DNA of 25,442 nucleotides from an uncultured Oscillospiraceae bacterium (GCA_958423465.1 CATZRD010000036.1:1-25442), one strand, 5' to 3'. Counted from the stretch's first letter, positions 17,296-24,634 are shown. Notes: generated by a model not told the origin, from the sequence alone. Translations and numbers: made by a program.

Positions 17296-17503
17296 GGAGA
17301 ATATCGCCCGGCTGGAGGAGATCGTGGGCCTGCTGGAGCGGGGCGACGCGCCCCTTCAGGGGTCCCTGGACCTCTTTGAGGAGGGCGCGGGACTGGTGAG
17401 CGCCTGCACCAGGCTGCTGGAGCAGGCGGAGCAGAAGGTGGTCAAGCTGCAGAAGGGACCGGACGGCGCGCCGGAGGAGCTGCCCTTCGCGGAGGAGGAG
17501 TAG
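17252..17503 (+). CDS. xseB: Exodeoxyribonuclease VII small subunit
   Basis: The 83-residue, largely helical protein shows the XseB pattern SFEENIARLEEIVGLLERGDAPLQGSLDLFEEGAGLVSACTRLLEQAEQKV. It binds the coiled coil of XseA. ATG 17252 has a GAGAGG purine tract before it. ATG 17276, eight codons later, has AAGGAG at a 6-base spacing and would start at MKEKSFEEN, so either start is possible. The gene overlaps the end of xseA and lies 3 bases before ispA. Confidence 0.92.
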   Translation: MAAKKEPVMKEKSFEENIARLEEIVGLLERGDAPLQGSLDLFEEGAGLVSACTRLLEQAEQKVVKLQKGPDGAPEELPFAEEE

Positions 17504-17506
17504 CCC

Positions 17507-18379
17507 ATGTGCGCCTTTCAGCTGCGTTATGACGCCTACCGCCTGGGGGCGGAGGAGTATCTGGCGTCCCTGTTCACCGGGGACAAGCCCTACGGCGAGC
17601 TGTACGCCGCCATGCGCTACAGCCTTCTGTCCGGCGGCAAGCGGGTCCGTCCCGTGCTCACCGCCGCCTTCTGCGATATGCTCTGCGGGGAGTGGCGCAA
17701 GTCCCTTCCCTTCGGCTGCGCCCTGGAGCTGGTCCACACCTACTCCCTGATCCACGACGACCTGCCCTGCATGGACGACGACGATCTGCGCCGGGGCAAG
17801 CCCACCTGCCACAAGGTCTATGGCGAGACCATGGCGGTGCTGGCGGGGGACGCCCTCCAGGCGGAGGCCTTCCGCCTGCTGGCCTCGGCCCCCGGCATGA
17901 GCGGCGGCCAGCGGGCGGAGGCGGTGGCGGTGCTGGCGGCGGCCTGCGGCGCTGACGGCATGGTGGCGGGCCAGGTGCTGGACACCCAGGGCCTGTGCCG
18001 CAACTACAATGAGGTGGAAAACCTTCACAGGCTCAAGACCGGGGCCATGATCCGGGGCGCGGCTCTGCTGGGCTGCGTCGCCGCCGGCGCGGGGGAGGAG
18101 GACCGCCGCCGGGCGGCCCGCTATGCCGAGCACGTGGGACTGGCCTTCCAGATCCGGGACGATATGCTGGACGTGATCGCGGACCAGGCGGAGCTGGGCA
18201 AGCCTGTGGGCTCCGACCGGGAGGAGGGCAAGGTGACCTTCGTGGACCTGCTGGGGCTGGATGCCTGCGGGCGGCTGGTGGAGCGGGAGACGGAGCTTGC
18301 CAAGGAGGCCATCCGCCAGACGCCGGGCAGCGGCTTTCTGCTGCGGCTGGCGGATGAAATGGCGAACAGGAGGAAATAG
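17507..18379 (+). CDS. ispA: Geranyl/farnesyl diphosphate synthase (IspA-type polyprenyl synthetase)
   Basis: The enzyme condenses isopentenyl diphosphate with dimethylallyl and geranyl diphosphate to give farnesyl diphosphate for undecaprenyl and quinone-type lipids. In the 290-residue protein the first aspartate-rich motif is HDDLPCMDDD (Asp84, Asp85, Asp90), followed by RRGKPTCHKVYGE. The second is DDMLD (218-222). SGGKRVRP (42-49) binds diphosphate. Placement after xseB is conserved in bacteria. In many Firmicutes dxs follows, but it does not here. The start ATG has GGAGGAGTAG just upstream, overlapping the xseB stop. Confidence 0.94.
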   Translation: MCAFQLRYDAYRLGAEEYLASLFTGDKPYGELYAAMRYSLLSGGKRVRPVLTAAFCDMLCGEWRKSLPFGCALELVHTYSLIHDDLPCMDDDDLRRGKPTCHKVYGETMAVLAGDALQAEAFRLLASAPGMSGGQRAEAVAVLAAACGADGMVAGQVLDTQGLCRNYNEVENLHRLKTGAMIRGAALLGCVAAGAGEEDRRRAARYAEHVGLAFQIRDDMLDVIADQAELGKPVGSDREEGKVTFVDLLGLDACGRLVERETELAKEAIRQTPGSGFLLRLADEMANRRK

Positions 18380-18383
18380 CGGG

Positions 18384-18824
18384 ATGCGCTTTGGTATGCT
18401 CACCACAAATCCCATCATCGACTGCGCCCTGCTGGCGTGGTTCCTGGCCCAGGCCATCAAGGTGATGCTGGACGCGCTGGTCCTGCGCCGCTTCGATCCC
18501 CGCCGCTTCGTCAGCAGCGGCGGAATGCCCAGCAGCCACTCCGCCCTGGTGGTGGCCTGTTCCACCGCTGTGGGGAAGCTCTACGGCGTCAGCGGACCGG
18601 AGTTCGCCCTGGCGGCCATTTTCGCGGCGGTGGTGATGTATGATGCCTGCAACGTCCGGCGCAGCGCCGGGGACACCGCCCGGCTGGTGAACCAGCTGCT
18701 GGAGCATGTGGAGCGGCTGACGGCGGAGGAGTTCGCGGAAAACCTGAAGGAGGTCATGGGCCATACGCCCCTGCAGGTGCTGCTGGGCGCGTTGCTGGGG
18801 CTGGCCGTGGGCCTGCTGGTGTAG
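18384..18824 (+). CDS. DUF212 / divergent PAP2 family membrane protein (YuiD-like)
   Basis: The 146-residue protein has SSGGMPSSHSALVVA at about residues 44-58 and YDACNVRRSAG at about 86-96. Both belong to the divergent acid-phosphatase/PAP2-related family that includes YuiD. Four hydrophobic helices are visible (about 8-30, 52-68, 72-88, 128-146). The PSSHSA motif is like PAP2 motif 2, but the full catalytic set is not present, so phosphatase activity is uncertain. ATG 18384 is 10 bases after AGGAGG that ends ispA; ATG 18396 is a weaker alternative. The position after ispA hints at a role in isoprenoid lipid phosphates, which is inference. Confidence 0.85.
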   Translation: MRFGMLTTNPIIDCALLAWFLAQAIKVMLDALVLRRFDPRRFVSSGGMPSSHSALVVACSTAVGKLYGVSGPEFALAAIFAAVVMYDACNVRRSAGDTARLVNQLLEHVERLTAEEFAENLKEVMGHTPLQVLLGALLGLAVGLLV

Positions 18825-18859
18825 ACCGGCAAGAAGATCATGCTGAGGAGAGAGCCTGG

Positions 18860-19660
18860 ATGAATCTGCTGTTTACCGCGGACCGGAATTATCTGCCGGT
18901 CCTTCACATCTGCCTGCGCTCCATTCTGCGTTTTCCCTGCCGGGAGGGATACCGGATCTATCTGATGCACTCCGACCTGGAGCCGGCGGACCTTGAGGAG
19001 CTGGCGGCCCTCTGCGGCGATGGAGCGCGCCTGATCCCGGTACCCATTGACGACTCCATGCTGGAGGGCTTTCCCACCACCGGACGCTATCCCAGACAGA
19101 TGTATTACCGGATCCTGGCGGCCCGGTTCCTGCCCCGGGAGCTGGACCGGGTGCTGTATCTGGACCCGGACATCATCGTCATCAACCCTCTGGAGGAGCT
19201 GTACCGCACCGATCTCCAGGGCAGCCTGCTGGCCGCCTGCACCCATGTGAAGGAGTTCCTCAGCCGGCTCAACCGGCTGCGCCTGGGGGCGGGGGAGAGC
19301 TGCCCCTACCTCAACAGCGGCGTGCTGCTCATGGACCTGGAGGCCCTGCGGCGGGAGCAGTCCCTGGAGGAGGTGGCGGCCTATGTGGAGCGCTACGGCA
19401 GCCGCCTCACCCTGCCGGACCAGGACATCCTGTCCGCGCTGTACGGGGAGCGGACGCTGCTGCTGGACACCATGCGCTATAACCTCAGCGACCGGATCTT
19501 GGGGCTGTATAACATGAGCCATCGGCCGGAGGAGCGCCGGCTGGTGGACTGGGTCCGGGCAAACGGCGTGATCATCCATTACTGCGGGCGGAACAAGCCC
19601 TGGAAGGAGAACTATCTGGGCATCCTGGACGTGTTCTACCGCGAGGTGGCGGAGGCCTGA
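18860..19660 (+). CDS. Glycosyltransferase family 8 protein
   Basis: The 266-residue protein has the GT8 fold signals: NLLFTADRNYLPVLHICLRSI at the N-terminus, RVLYLDPDIIVINPLEEL with the metal-binding DxD at residues 102-104, and CPYLNSGVLLMDLEALR. DQDILSALY and the C-terminal IIHYCGRNKPWK histidine-glycine motif complete the set. Such retaining enzymes transfer sugars from nucleotide sugars to lipopolysaccharide-like, teichoic or capsular acceptors. Donor and acceptor cannot be told from sequence. There is no signal peptide or membrane helix, so it acts in the cytosol or at the membrane face. Start has GGAGAGAG upstream. Confidence 0.92.
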   Translation: MNLLFTADRNYLPVLHICLRSILRFPCREGYRIYLMHSDLEPADLEELAALCGDGARLIPVPIDDSMLEGFPTTGRYPRQMYYRILAARFLPRELDRVLYLDPDIIVINPLEELYRTDLQGSLLAACTHVKEFLSRLNRLRLGAGESCPYLNSGVLLMDLEALRREQSLEEVAAYVERYGSRLTLPDQDILSALYGERTLLLDTMRYNLSDRILGLYNMSHRPEERRLVDWVRANGVIIHYCGRNKPWKENYLGILDVFYREVAEA

Positions 19661-19691
19661 GACCCGCCATACGGAAGAAGGAGAGAGGACC

Positions 19692-20255
19692 ATGGGATTT
19701 TTTGAGCTGCTGCTGATCGGCGTGGGCCTGAGCATGGACGCTTTTGCCGCTTCCATCTGCAAGGGACTGGGGATGCGGAAGCTGGATATGCGCCAGGGGG
19801 CGGTGGTGGCCCTGTTTTTCGGAGGGTTCCAGGCGCTGATGCCCCTGATCGGCTGGCTGCTGGGCAAGCAGTTCGAGCAGTATATCACCAGTGTGGACCA
19901 TTGGATCGCCTTTTTGCTGCTGGGCTACATAGGGGGCAAGATGATCTGGGACGCCTTCCATGAGGAGGCGGAGGACTGCCCTGCCGGCTTCGATCTGAAG
20001 GAACTGACGGTGCTGGCCGTGGCCACCAGCATCGACGCCCTGGCGGTGGGCGTGACCTTCGCCTTTCTGCAGGTCAGCATCGGCCCCGCCGCTCTGCTCA
20101 TCGGATGCACCACCTTCCTCATCTCCCTGGCGGGGGTGTGGATCGGCTACCGGTTCGGCAGCAGGTACAAGAGCAGGGCCACCCTGGCGGGCGGCGTGAT
20201 ATTGTGCTGCATCGGGCTGAAGATCCTGCTGGAGCATCTGGGCCTGCTGGGCTGA
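19692..20255 (+). CDS. mntP: Manganese efflux pump MntP
   Basis: The 187-residue protein has six predicted membrane helices in two similar halves. The MntP motifs are GLSMDAFAASICKGL in the first helix and VATSIDALAVGVTFAF in the fourth, each with the conserved aspartate needed for manganese transport; FFGGFQALMPLIGW is also typical. It exports Mn(II) from the cell. Many mntP genes sit behind a yybP-ykoY manganese riboswitch, but only 31 bases separate this gene from the glycosyltransferase, so no riboswitch fits. It ends the operon before a long hairpin. The ribosome binding site is AAGGAGAG. Confidence 0.94.
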   Translation: MGFFELLLIGVGLSMDAFAASICKGLGMRKLDMRQGAVVALFFGGFQALMPLIGWLLGKQFEQYITSVDHWIAFLLLGYIGGKMIWDAFHEEAEDCPAGFDLKELTVLAVATSIDALAVGVTFAFLQVSIGPAALLIGCTTFLISLAGVWIGYRFGSRYKSRATLAGGVILCCIGLKILLEHLGLLG

Positions 20256-20293
20256 TGAAGGTCTGCTACAAGACGAAAGAGGAGCGGCATCAA

Positions 20294-20330
20294 ACAAGAG
20301 GCGCTTTCCCACCGGGAAAGCGCCTCTTGT
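20294..20330. terminator. Bidirectional terminator between mntP and the gdh pair
   Basis: A 17-pair perfect stem, 20294-20310 with 20314-20330, has loop ACC and core AGGCGCTTTCCC. It lies between two converging transcription units: mntP ends 39 bases before it and the downstream gdh ends 8 bases after. A TTTTT run follows 5 bases later on the plus strand, so termination should work in that direction best. Confidence 0.85.
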
Positions 20331-20337
20331 CAGCTTT

Positions 20338-21681
20338 TTACAGGCCCTGGGCGATCATGGCCTCGGAGATCTTCTTGAAGGCCGCGATGTCGTTGCCGGC
20401 GATAAGGTCGTAGCCCAGGCCGTAGGCCTCCGCCGCGGCGGCGGACAGGTCGTAGATGCGGCTCATGATCTCCCGGAGGCGGCGGTCCACCTCTTGGCGG
20501 GACCAGTTGTAGCGGATGGAGTTCTGGGCCATCTCCAGGGCGGACACCGCCACGCCGCCGGAGCCGGCGGCCTTGGCCCCTGCCGTCAGGATATGGGGAC
20601 TGAGCCGCAGCAGCTTCAGGGCCTCGGCGGTGGCGGGCATGTTGGCCGCCTCCACATAGTAGCGCACGTTGTTGGCCAGGATCCGCACCGCGTCGGACAC
20701 GTCCAGCTCGTTCTGGGTGGCGCAGGGGATGACCACGTCCACCGGCGCCTCCCAGGGGCGTTTGCCGGGGTGGAACTCCACGCCGAACCGCTCCGCGTAG
20801 GCCTCCACCCGGTCCTGGCCGCTGAGGCGCATGGCGGTCATGAAGTCGAACTTCTCCTGGGTGCTCACGCCGTCGGGATCGTAGACGTAGCCGTCGGGGC
20901 CGGAGAGGGTCACCACCCTGGCCCCCAGCTCCGCCGCCTTCCGGCATACGCCCCAGGACATGTTGCCGAAGCCGGAGACGGCGATGCGCTTGCCCTCCAT
21001 GACGTCTCCCTGATGCTCCAGCATCCGGGCCAGGAAGTAGACGGTGCCAAAGCCGGCGGCCTCCTGGCGGATCTTGCTGCCGCCGTAGGTGAGGCCCTTG
21101 CCGGTGAGGGCGCTGCTCTCCGAGCGGCCCACCACCCGCTTGTACTGGCCGTAGAGATACCCGATCTCCCGGGAGCCTACGCCGATGTCCCCGGCGGGCA
21201 CGTCGGTGTCGGAGCCGATATAGCGGTACAGGGCGTTCATGAAGCTCTGGCAGAAGCGCATGACCTCCCGGTTGCTCCTGCCCCGGGGGTCGAAGTCCGC
21301 GCCGCCGGCGGCGCCGCCGATGGGCAGGCCGGTGAGGGCGTTTTTATAGGTCTGCTCGAAGCCCAGGAATTTCACCACCGAGGTGTTGACGCTGGGATGG
21401 AAGCGGAGGCCGCCCTTGTAGGGGCCGATGGCGCTGTTGAACTGGACGCGGTAGCCGTGGCTGGTGTGGGCCTGACCCTGGTCGTCTACCCAGGGGACCA
21501 GAAAGGTGAACATCCGGTCCGGCTCCACCATCCGGGTCAGCAGGTCCAGCCGCTCATAGCGGGGATCGTCCAGAGCCGGGTCGATCATCTCCAGCCAGGT
21601 CTCCACGCACTGGATATACTCCGGCTCGTGGGCGCAGCGCTCCCGCAGCCGGGACGCCACGCGTTCAGCATACTCGTTCAT
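20338..21681 (-). CDS. Glutamate dehydrogenase-like protein lacking the catalytic lysine (NAD-type paralogue)
   Basis: The 447-residue protein is collinear with Clostridium symbiosum NAD-dependent GDH, so that numbering applies. It retains Lys89 (GPYKGG), Lys113 (TYKNAL), Asp165 (VPAGDIGVG) and Ser380, which bind glutamate or act in catalysis. At position 125 the motif GGAKGG reads GGAAGG: the catalytic lysine is alanine (codon GCC). Asn373, conserved in the family, is glycine (KAAGSGG). Phe238 (SGFGN) and Pro262 (SGPDG) match the NAD-specific clostridial enzyme. The frame is intact and the ribosome binding site AAAGGAGG overlaps the stop of the upstream gdh gene. The codon difference from lysine needs at least two base changes, so a read error is unlikely. 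It probably does not perform normal glutamate deamination; a regulatory or hetero-hexamer role is inference. Confidence 0.9.
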   Translation of the reverse strand: MNEYAERVASRLRERCAHEPEYIQCVETWLEMIDPALDDPRYERLDLLTRMVEPDRMFTFLVPWVDDQGQAHTSHGYRVQFNSAIGPYKGGLRFHPSVNTSVVKFLGFEQTYKNALTGLPIGGAAGGADFDPRGRSNREVMRFCQSFMNALYRYIGSDTDVPAGDIGVGSREIGYLYGQYKRVVGRSESSALTGKGLTYGGSKIRQEAAGFGTVYFLARMLEHQGDVMEGKRIAVSGFGNMSWGVCRKAAELGARVVTLSGPDGYVYDPDGVSTQEKFDFMTAMRLSGQDRVEAYAERFGVEFHPGKRPWEAPVDVVIPCATQNELDVSDAVRILANNVRYYVEAANMPATAEALKLLRLSPHILTAGAKAAGSGGVAVSALEMAQNSIRYNWSRQEVDRRLREIMSRIYDLSAAAAEAYGLGYDLIAGNDIAAFKKISEAMIAQGL

Positions 21682-21694
21682 TCCATGACCTCCT

Positions 21695-23041
21695 TTACAC
21701 CACGCCGTAGGCCAGCATGGCGTCCGCCACCTTGATGAAGCCGGCGATATTGGCCCCGGCCACCAGGTCCCCGGCCATGCCGTACTCCCGGGCGGCCTGG
21801 GACGCGCTGCGGTACAGGTCCGTCATGATGCCCTTCAGCCGCTGGTCCACCTCGTCGAAGGTCCAGGAAAAGCGCATGGAGTTCTGGCTCATCTCCAGGG
21901 CGGAGGTGGCCACGCCGCCGGCGTTGGCGGCCTTGGCGGGAGCGAAGAGCACCCCGGCGGCCTGGAAAGCGTCCACCGCCTGGGGGGTGCAGGGCATGTT
22001 GGCCCCCTCCGCCACGGCGAAGCAGCCGTTGGCGATGAGGGTTTTAGCGGCGTCGCCGCTGAGCTCGTTCTGGGTGGCGCAGGGCAGGGCGATGCCGCAG
22101 GGAATGTTCCAGATCCCCGCGCAGCCCTCCTGATACCGGGCGGAGGGGCGGCGCTGGGCGTAGACGGCGATGCGCTGGCGGGACTGCTCCTTCAGCTCCT
22201 TCACCAGGTCCAGATCGATGCCCTCGCTGTCGTAGACGTAGCCGTTGGAGTCGGACATGGCCACCACCCTGGCCCCCAGGGCCGCAGCCTTCTCGCAGGC
22301 GTAGATGGCCACGTTGCCGGAGCCGGAGATGACCACCGTGGCCCCGTCGAAGCTCCGGCCGGCGGCCTGGAGCATATTGTCGGCGAAGTAGCACAGGCCA
22401 TAGCCGGTGGCCTCCTTCCGGGCCAGGCTGCCGCCGTAGCTGAGCCCCTTGCCGGTGAGGACGCCGGTGAACTCGTTGCGCAGGCGCTTGTATTGGCCGA
22501 AGAGATAGCCGATCTCCCGGCTGCCCACGCCGATGTCCCCGGCGGGCACGTCGGTATCCGGCCCGATATACTTGAACAGCTCCGTCATGAAGCTCTGGCA
22601 GAAGCGCATGACCTCGGCGTCGGACTTGCCCTTGGGGTCAAAGTTGCTGCCGCCCTTGCCGCCGCCGATGGGCAGGCCGGTGAGGCTGTTTTTGAAGGTC
22701 TGCTCAAAACCCAGAAACTTGATGATGCTCTCGTTGACGCTGGGATGGAAGCGGAGGCCGCCCTTGTAGGGGCCGATGGCGCTGTTGAACTGGATGCGGT
22801 AGCCCCGGTTCACGTGGATGACGCCGTTGTCATCCTCCCAGGGAACCCGGAACTTGATGGCCCGCTCCGGCTCTACCAGACAGTCCATGACCCCCTCCCG
22901 GATCAGCTCCGGACGGGCGTTGACCACGGGAGCCAGGGAGGTCAGCACCTCCCGCACCGCCTGGTGAAACTCCGTCTGCTCCGGGTCGCGCTGGACGACC
23001 CGCTCCATCAGACCCCTCAGGTATTCGTTCTGTATGCTCAT
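21695..23041 (-). CDS. gdhA: Glutamate dehydrogenase, NADP-type
   Basis: The 448-residue enzyme interconverts glutamate with 2-oxoglutarate and ammonium. All active-site residues are present: Lys93 (GPYKGG), Lys117 (TFKNSL), catalytic Lys129 (GGGKGGSNFDP), Asp169 (VPAGDIGVG) and the asparagine of KAANAGG. The coenzyme region reads SGSGNVA and SDSNGY, with serines at the positions equivalent to Phe238 and Pro262 of C. symbiosum GDH. This is the pattern of NADP-dependent assimilatory enzymes such as E. coli GdhA. It is the first gene of a two-gene unit with a promoter 80 bases upstream. The ribosome binding site AAGGGGGA precedes the ATG; the second GDH-like gene follows after 13 bases. Confidence 0.96.
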   Translation of the reverse strand: MSIQNEYLRGLMERVVQRDPEQTEFHQAVREVLTSLAPVVNARPELIREGVMDCLVEPERAIKFRVPWEDDNGVIHVNRGYRIQFNSAIGPYKGGLRFHPSVNESIIKFLGFEQTFKNSLTGLPIGGGKGGSNFDPKGKSDAEVMRFCQSFMTELFKYIGPDTDVPAGDIGVGSREIGYLFGQYKRLRNEFTGVLTGKGLSYGGSLARKEATGYGLCYFADNMLQAAGRSFDGATVVISGSGNVAIYACEKAAALGARVVAMSDSNGYVYDSEGIDLDLVKELKEQSRQRIAVYAQRRPSARYQEGCAGIWNIPCGIALPCATQNELSGDAAKTLIANGCFAVAEGANMPCTPQAVDAFQAAGVLFAPAKAANAGGVATSALEMSQNSMRFSWTFDEVDQRLKGIMTDLYRSASQAAREYGMAGDLVAGANIAGFIKVADAMLAYGVV

Positions 23042-23121
23042 ATCCGTATCCCCCTTATATTCCGCGCGACGGGGCCCGCTCTTGCCGGCGCTTTCCCGAC
23101 GCTGCCGCTTTAATGTAGTGA

Positions 23122-23150
23122 ACTATACCACGAGCTTTCCCGCAAAGCAA
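23122..23150 (-). promoter_or_regulatory. Vegetative promoter of the gdh pair
   Basis: Read on the minus strand, TTGCTT (23150-23145) and TATAGT (23127-23122) are spaced by 17 bases. The implied leader to gdhA is about 75 bases. No good promoter precedes the second gdh gene, so both are likely read from here. Confidence 0.8.
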
Positions 23151-23190
23151 CGGTTTTTCCGGCGCTGAAAAAAAGATTGTAGGATACAGC

Positions 23191-23269
23191 AAAAGCAAAT
23201 GTCCTCCACATAAAAACTTTTGTCGCTTTAGTGCATACGATAGGGGCTGTGACGCGGACATTTGCCTTT
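23191..23269. repeat. 14-base inverted repeat with 51-base spacer upstream of the gdh promoter
   Basis: AAAAGCAAATGTCC (23191-23204) is matched in inverted form by GGACATTTGCCTTT (23256-23269), 13 of 14 positions. The nearer arm lies about 40 bases upstream of the -35. It could be a pair of binding sites for a looping regulator or the closing stem of an RNA. The spacer has no obvious gene. Confidence 0.5.
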
Positions 23270-23309
23270 ATATGGAAAACAAACCGGAGGGGACCGGGGC
23301 AAAGCGAAC

Positions 23310-23341
23310 CGGACGCCGGACCGCAGCCGGTCCGGCGTCCG
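23310..23341. other. Perfect GC-rich hairpin in the gdh-csp intergenic region
   Basis: CGGACGCCGGACCG (23310-23323) pairs with CGGTCCGGCGTCCG (23328-23341), 14 pairs with loop CAGC. No U tract lies on either side. The 492-base gap between gdhA and csp (23042-23533) holds this, the inverted repeat, the gdh promoter and the csp terminator, but no gene I can support. Confidence 0.55.
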
Positions 23342-23484
23342 CGTTGATTTCCGGAAAAACCGTGAGGGGAAACGGGACCTTCGCCGGGATTTGACCGATT
23401 TCTCCTGATTCGGGATCTGGAAAGAAGATCCATTTGTCCCCCTTGGGATGGGCGGGGCGGAGGAGAAGGGCGAAGGCGGGGGAA

Positions 23485-23524
23485 AGAAAAACGTCCATCC
23501 GGGGAAACCTCCGGACGGACGTTT
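23485..23524 (-). terminator. Rho-independent terminator of the cold-shock gene
   Basis: On the minus strand AAACGTCC (23524-23517) pairs with GGACGTTT (23496-23489). An inner TCCGG/CCGGA stem follows after one mismatch. The run TTTTTCTTT follows the stem in the direction of csp transcription, 12 bases after the csp stop. Confidence 0.9.
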
Positions 23525-23533
23525 ATCGGACGA

Positions 23534-23746
23534 TCAGATGGCGGTCACGTTGACAGCCCGCAGCTTGCTGCTGTTCTTGGGATCAGGCTCCACCTCGTAG
23601 GTGACCTTCTGCCCCTCGTTGAGGGAGCGGTAGCCGGTGCCCTGGATGGCGGAGAAGTGGACGAACACGTCGTCGCCGCCCTCGTCGTTGGAGATAAAGC
23701 CGTAGCCCTTCTCAGCGTTGAACCACTTGACAGTACCAGTATTCAT
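23534..23746 (-). CDS. Cold-shock protein, CspA family
   Basis: The 70-residue single-stranded nucleic-acid-binding protein acts as an RNA chaperone. Both RNP motifs are present: KGYGFISN (residues 13-20) and VFVHFSAI (27-34). The opening TGTVKWFNAEKGYGFI is diagnostic. The ATG at 23746 is fixed by GGAGGG 6 bases upstream; the frame is open further upstream through the leader, but that sequence is not coding. The last residues (KLRAVNVTAI) are the normal family end. It is a single-gene unit with promoter, long leader and terminator. Confidence 0.97.
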   Translation of the reverse strand: MNTGTVKWFNAEKGYGFISNDEGGDDVFVHFSAIQGTGYRSLNEGQKVTYEVEPDPKNSSKLRAVNVTAI

Positions 23747-23871
23747 GATAGCCCTCCACATGATAAAGAAGTATGAGCGTGCGCGCAAAAAAAGAAAAAA
23801 CCGCAGCCGCGTAAATCCCATAGCAATTGATTTACCCAACCTGCAGTAATCAATTTTTTACGTTTTGACAC
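23747..23871 (-). promoter_or_regulatory. Long 5' leader of the cold-shock gene
   Basis: About 125 bases separate the predicted transcription start from the csp ATG. The leader holds an AATTGATT/AATCAATT stem (23825-23832 with 23848-23855) near its 5' end and a pyrimidine tract (GGTTTTTTCTTTTTTTGC on the minus strand). Long structured leaders that respond to temperature are known for cspA mRNAs. Whether this one does is inference. Confidence 0.5.
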
Positions 23872-23877
23872 GATTAC

Positions 23878-23906
23878 AATATACCAGCCCCTGCACAAAA
23901 AGTCAA
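23878..23906 (-). promoter_or_regulatory. Vegetative promoter of the cold-shock gene
   Basis: On the minus strand TTGACT (23906-23901) and TATATT (23883-23878) are spaced by 17 bases. This near-consensus pair fits the strong expression usual for csp genes. Confidence 0.85.
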
Positions 23907-23971
23907 GAAAAAGTTTCGATAATCTCCGCACATTTTCCGCCGGGGCCGGGGAGGAGGCCGCCGAAGCGCCC

Positions 23972-24634
23972 TCATCCCTCCCCGTTCCGGGACGGAAGCC
24001 CCGCCAGAGGGAGCAGTTCCTCCCAGATCCCGCCCTGGGGCAGGCGGGCGAATCGCATCCGCTCCCCGCTGTCCGGGTGGGGAAAGGCCAGGGCGGCGCT
24101 CCACAGGGCGATGGGGCCGCGCCCGCCGCCGTACTTGCCGTCCCCCGCCAGGGGGAGACCCCGGCTGGCGAACTGGACCCGGATCTGGTGGGTGCGGCCG
24201 GTGTGGAGGGACACCGCCACCAGGGCGCGGTCCGGCTGCCGGACCAGCACCCGGTAGTCCAGGGACGCCTCCTTCACGCCGGCCCGGGGCCGGCTGACCA
24301 CAAAGGATTTGTTCCGGGCCCGGTCATGGAGCAGCAGATCCCGCCAGGTCCCCTGATCCTCCTCCGGCTGGCCCAGCGCCACGCAGAGATAGTCCTTCTG
24401 AAAGCCGCCGGACTGGATAACGGCGGAGAGAGCCGCCGCGGCGGGCCGGGTGCGGGCCAGGACCATCACGCCGCCCACCCCCTGGTCCAGCCGGTGGACC
24501 GGATAGCACGCGCCGCCCTCCTGGGCGGCCAGGAGCTGGGGCAGGCCCCCGCCGTCCGGGGCGTCCTGAGCGGGGACGCCCGGGGGCTTCAGGCACACCA
24601 GCAGAGAGGAGTCCCGGTAAAGAATCTGAATCAC
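23972..24634 (-). CDS. RluA-family RNA pseudouridine synthase
   Basis: The 220-residue protein has the RluA/RluD catalytic motif VHRLDQGVGGVMVLA with catalytic Asp50. The opening ILYRDSSLLVCLKPPGVPAQD is typical, as is the later SLHTGRTHQIRVQFASRGLPLAGDGKYGG. The usual T-S-G after HRLD is replaced by V-G-G. There is no N-terminal S4 domain, so it is a short RluA-type enzyme; whether it modifies 23S rRNA or tRNA is not clear. The start is GTG 24634, with AAAGGAGG 7 bases upstream; an in-frame TTG further up at 24661 lies within the promoter -10 and is rejected. It is a single-gene unit divergent from efp. Confidence 0.9.
   Translation of the reverse strand: MIQILYRDSSLLVCLKPPGVPAQDAPDGGGLPQLLAAQEGGACYPVHRLDQGVGGVMVLARTRPAAAALSAVIQSGGFQKDYLCVALGQPEEDQGTWRDLLLHDRARNKSFVVSRPRAGVKEASLDYRVLVRQPDRALVAVSLHTGRTHQIRVQFASRGLPLAGDGKYGGGRGPIALWSAALAFPHPDSGERMRFARLPQGGIWEELLPLAGLPSRNGEG

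Noticed and set aside
19661..19691. yybP-ykoY manganese riboswitch before mntP
   Set aside because: Only 31 bases separate the stop of the previous gene and the mntP start, too short for the motif.
23191..23269. Invertible promoter switch bounded by the 14-base inverted repeat
   Set aside because: The 51-base spacer carries no convincing promoter in either direction and no invertase gene is nearby.
23747..23839. 31-residue extension of the cold-shock protein
   Set aside because: CspA proteins begin at the MNTGTVKWF-type start, which has its own GGAGGG. The upstream sequence is a leader.
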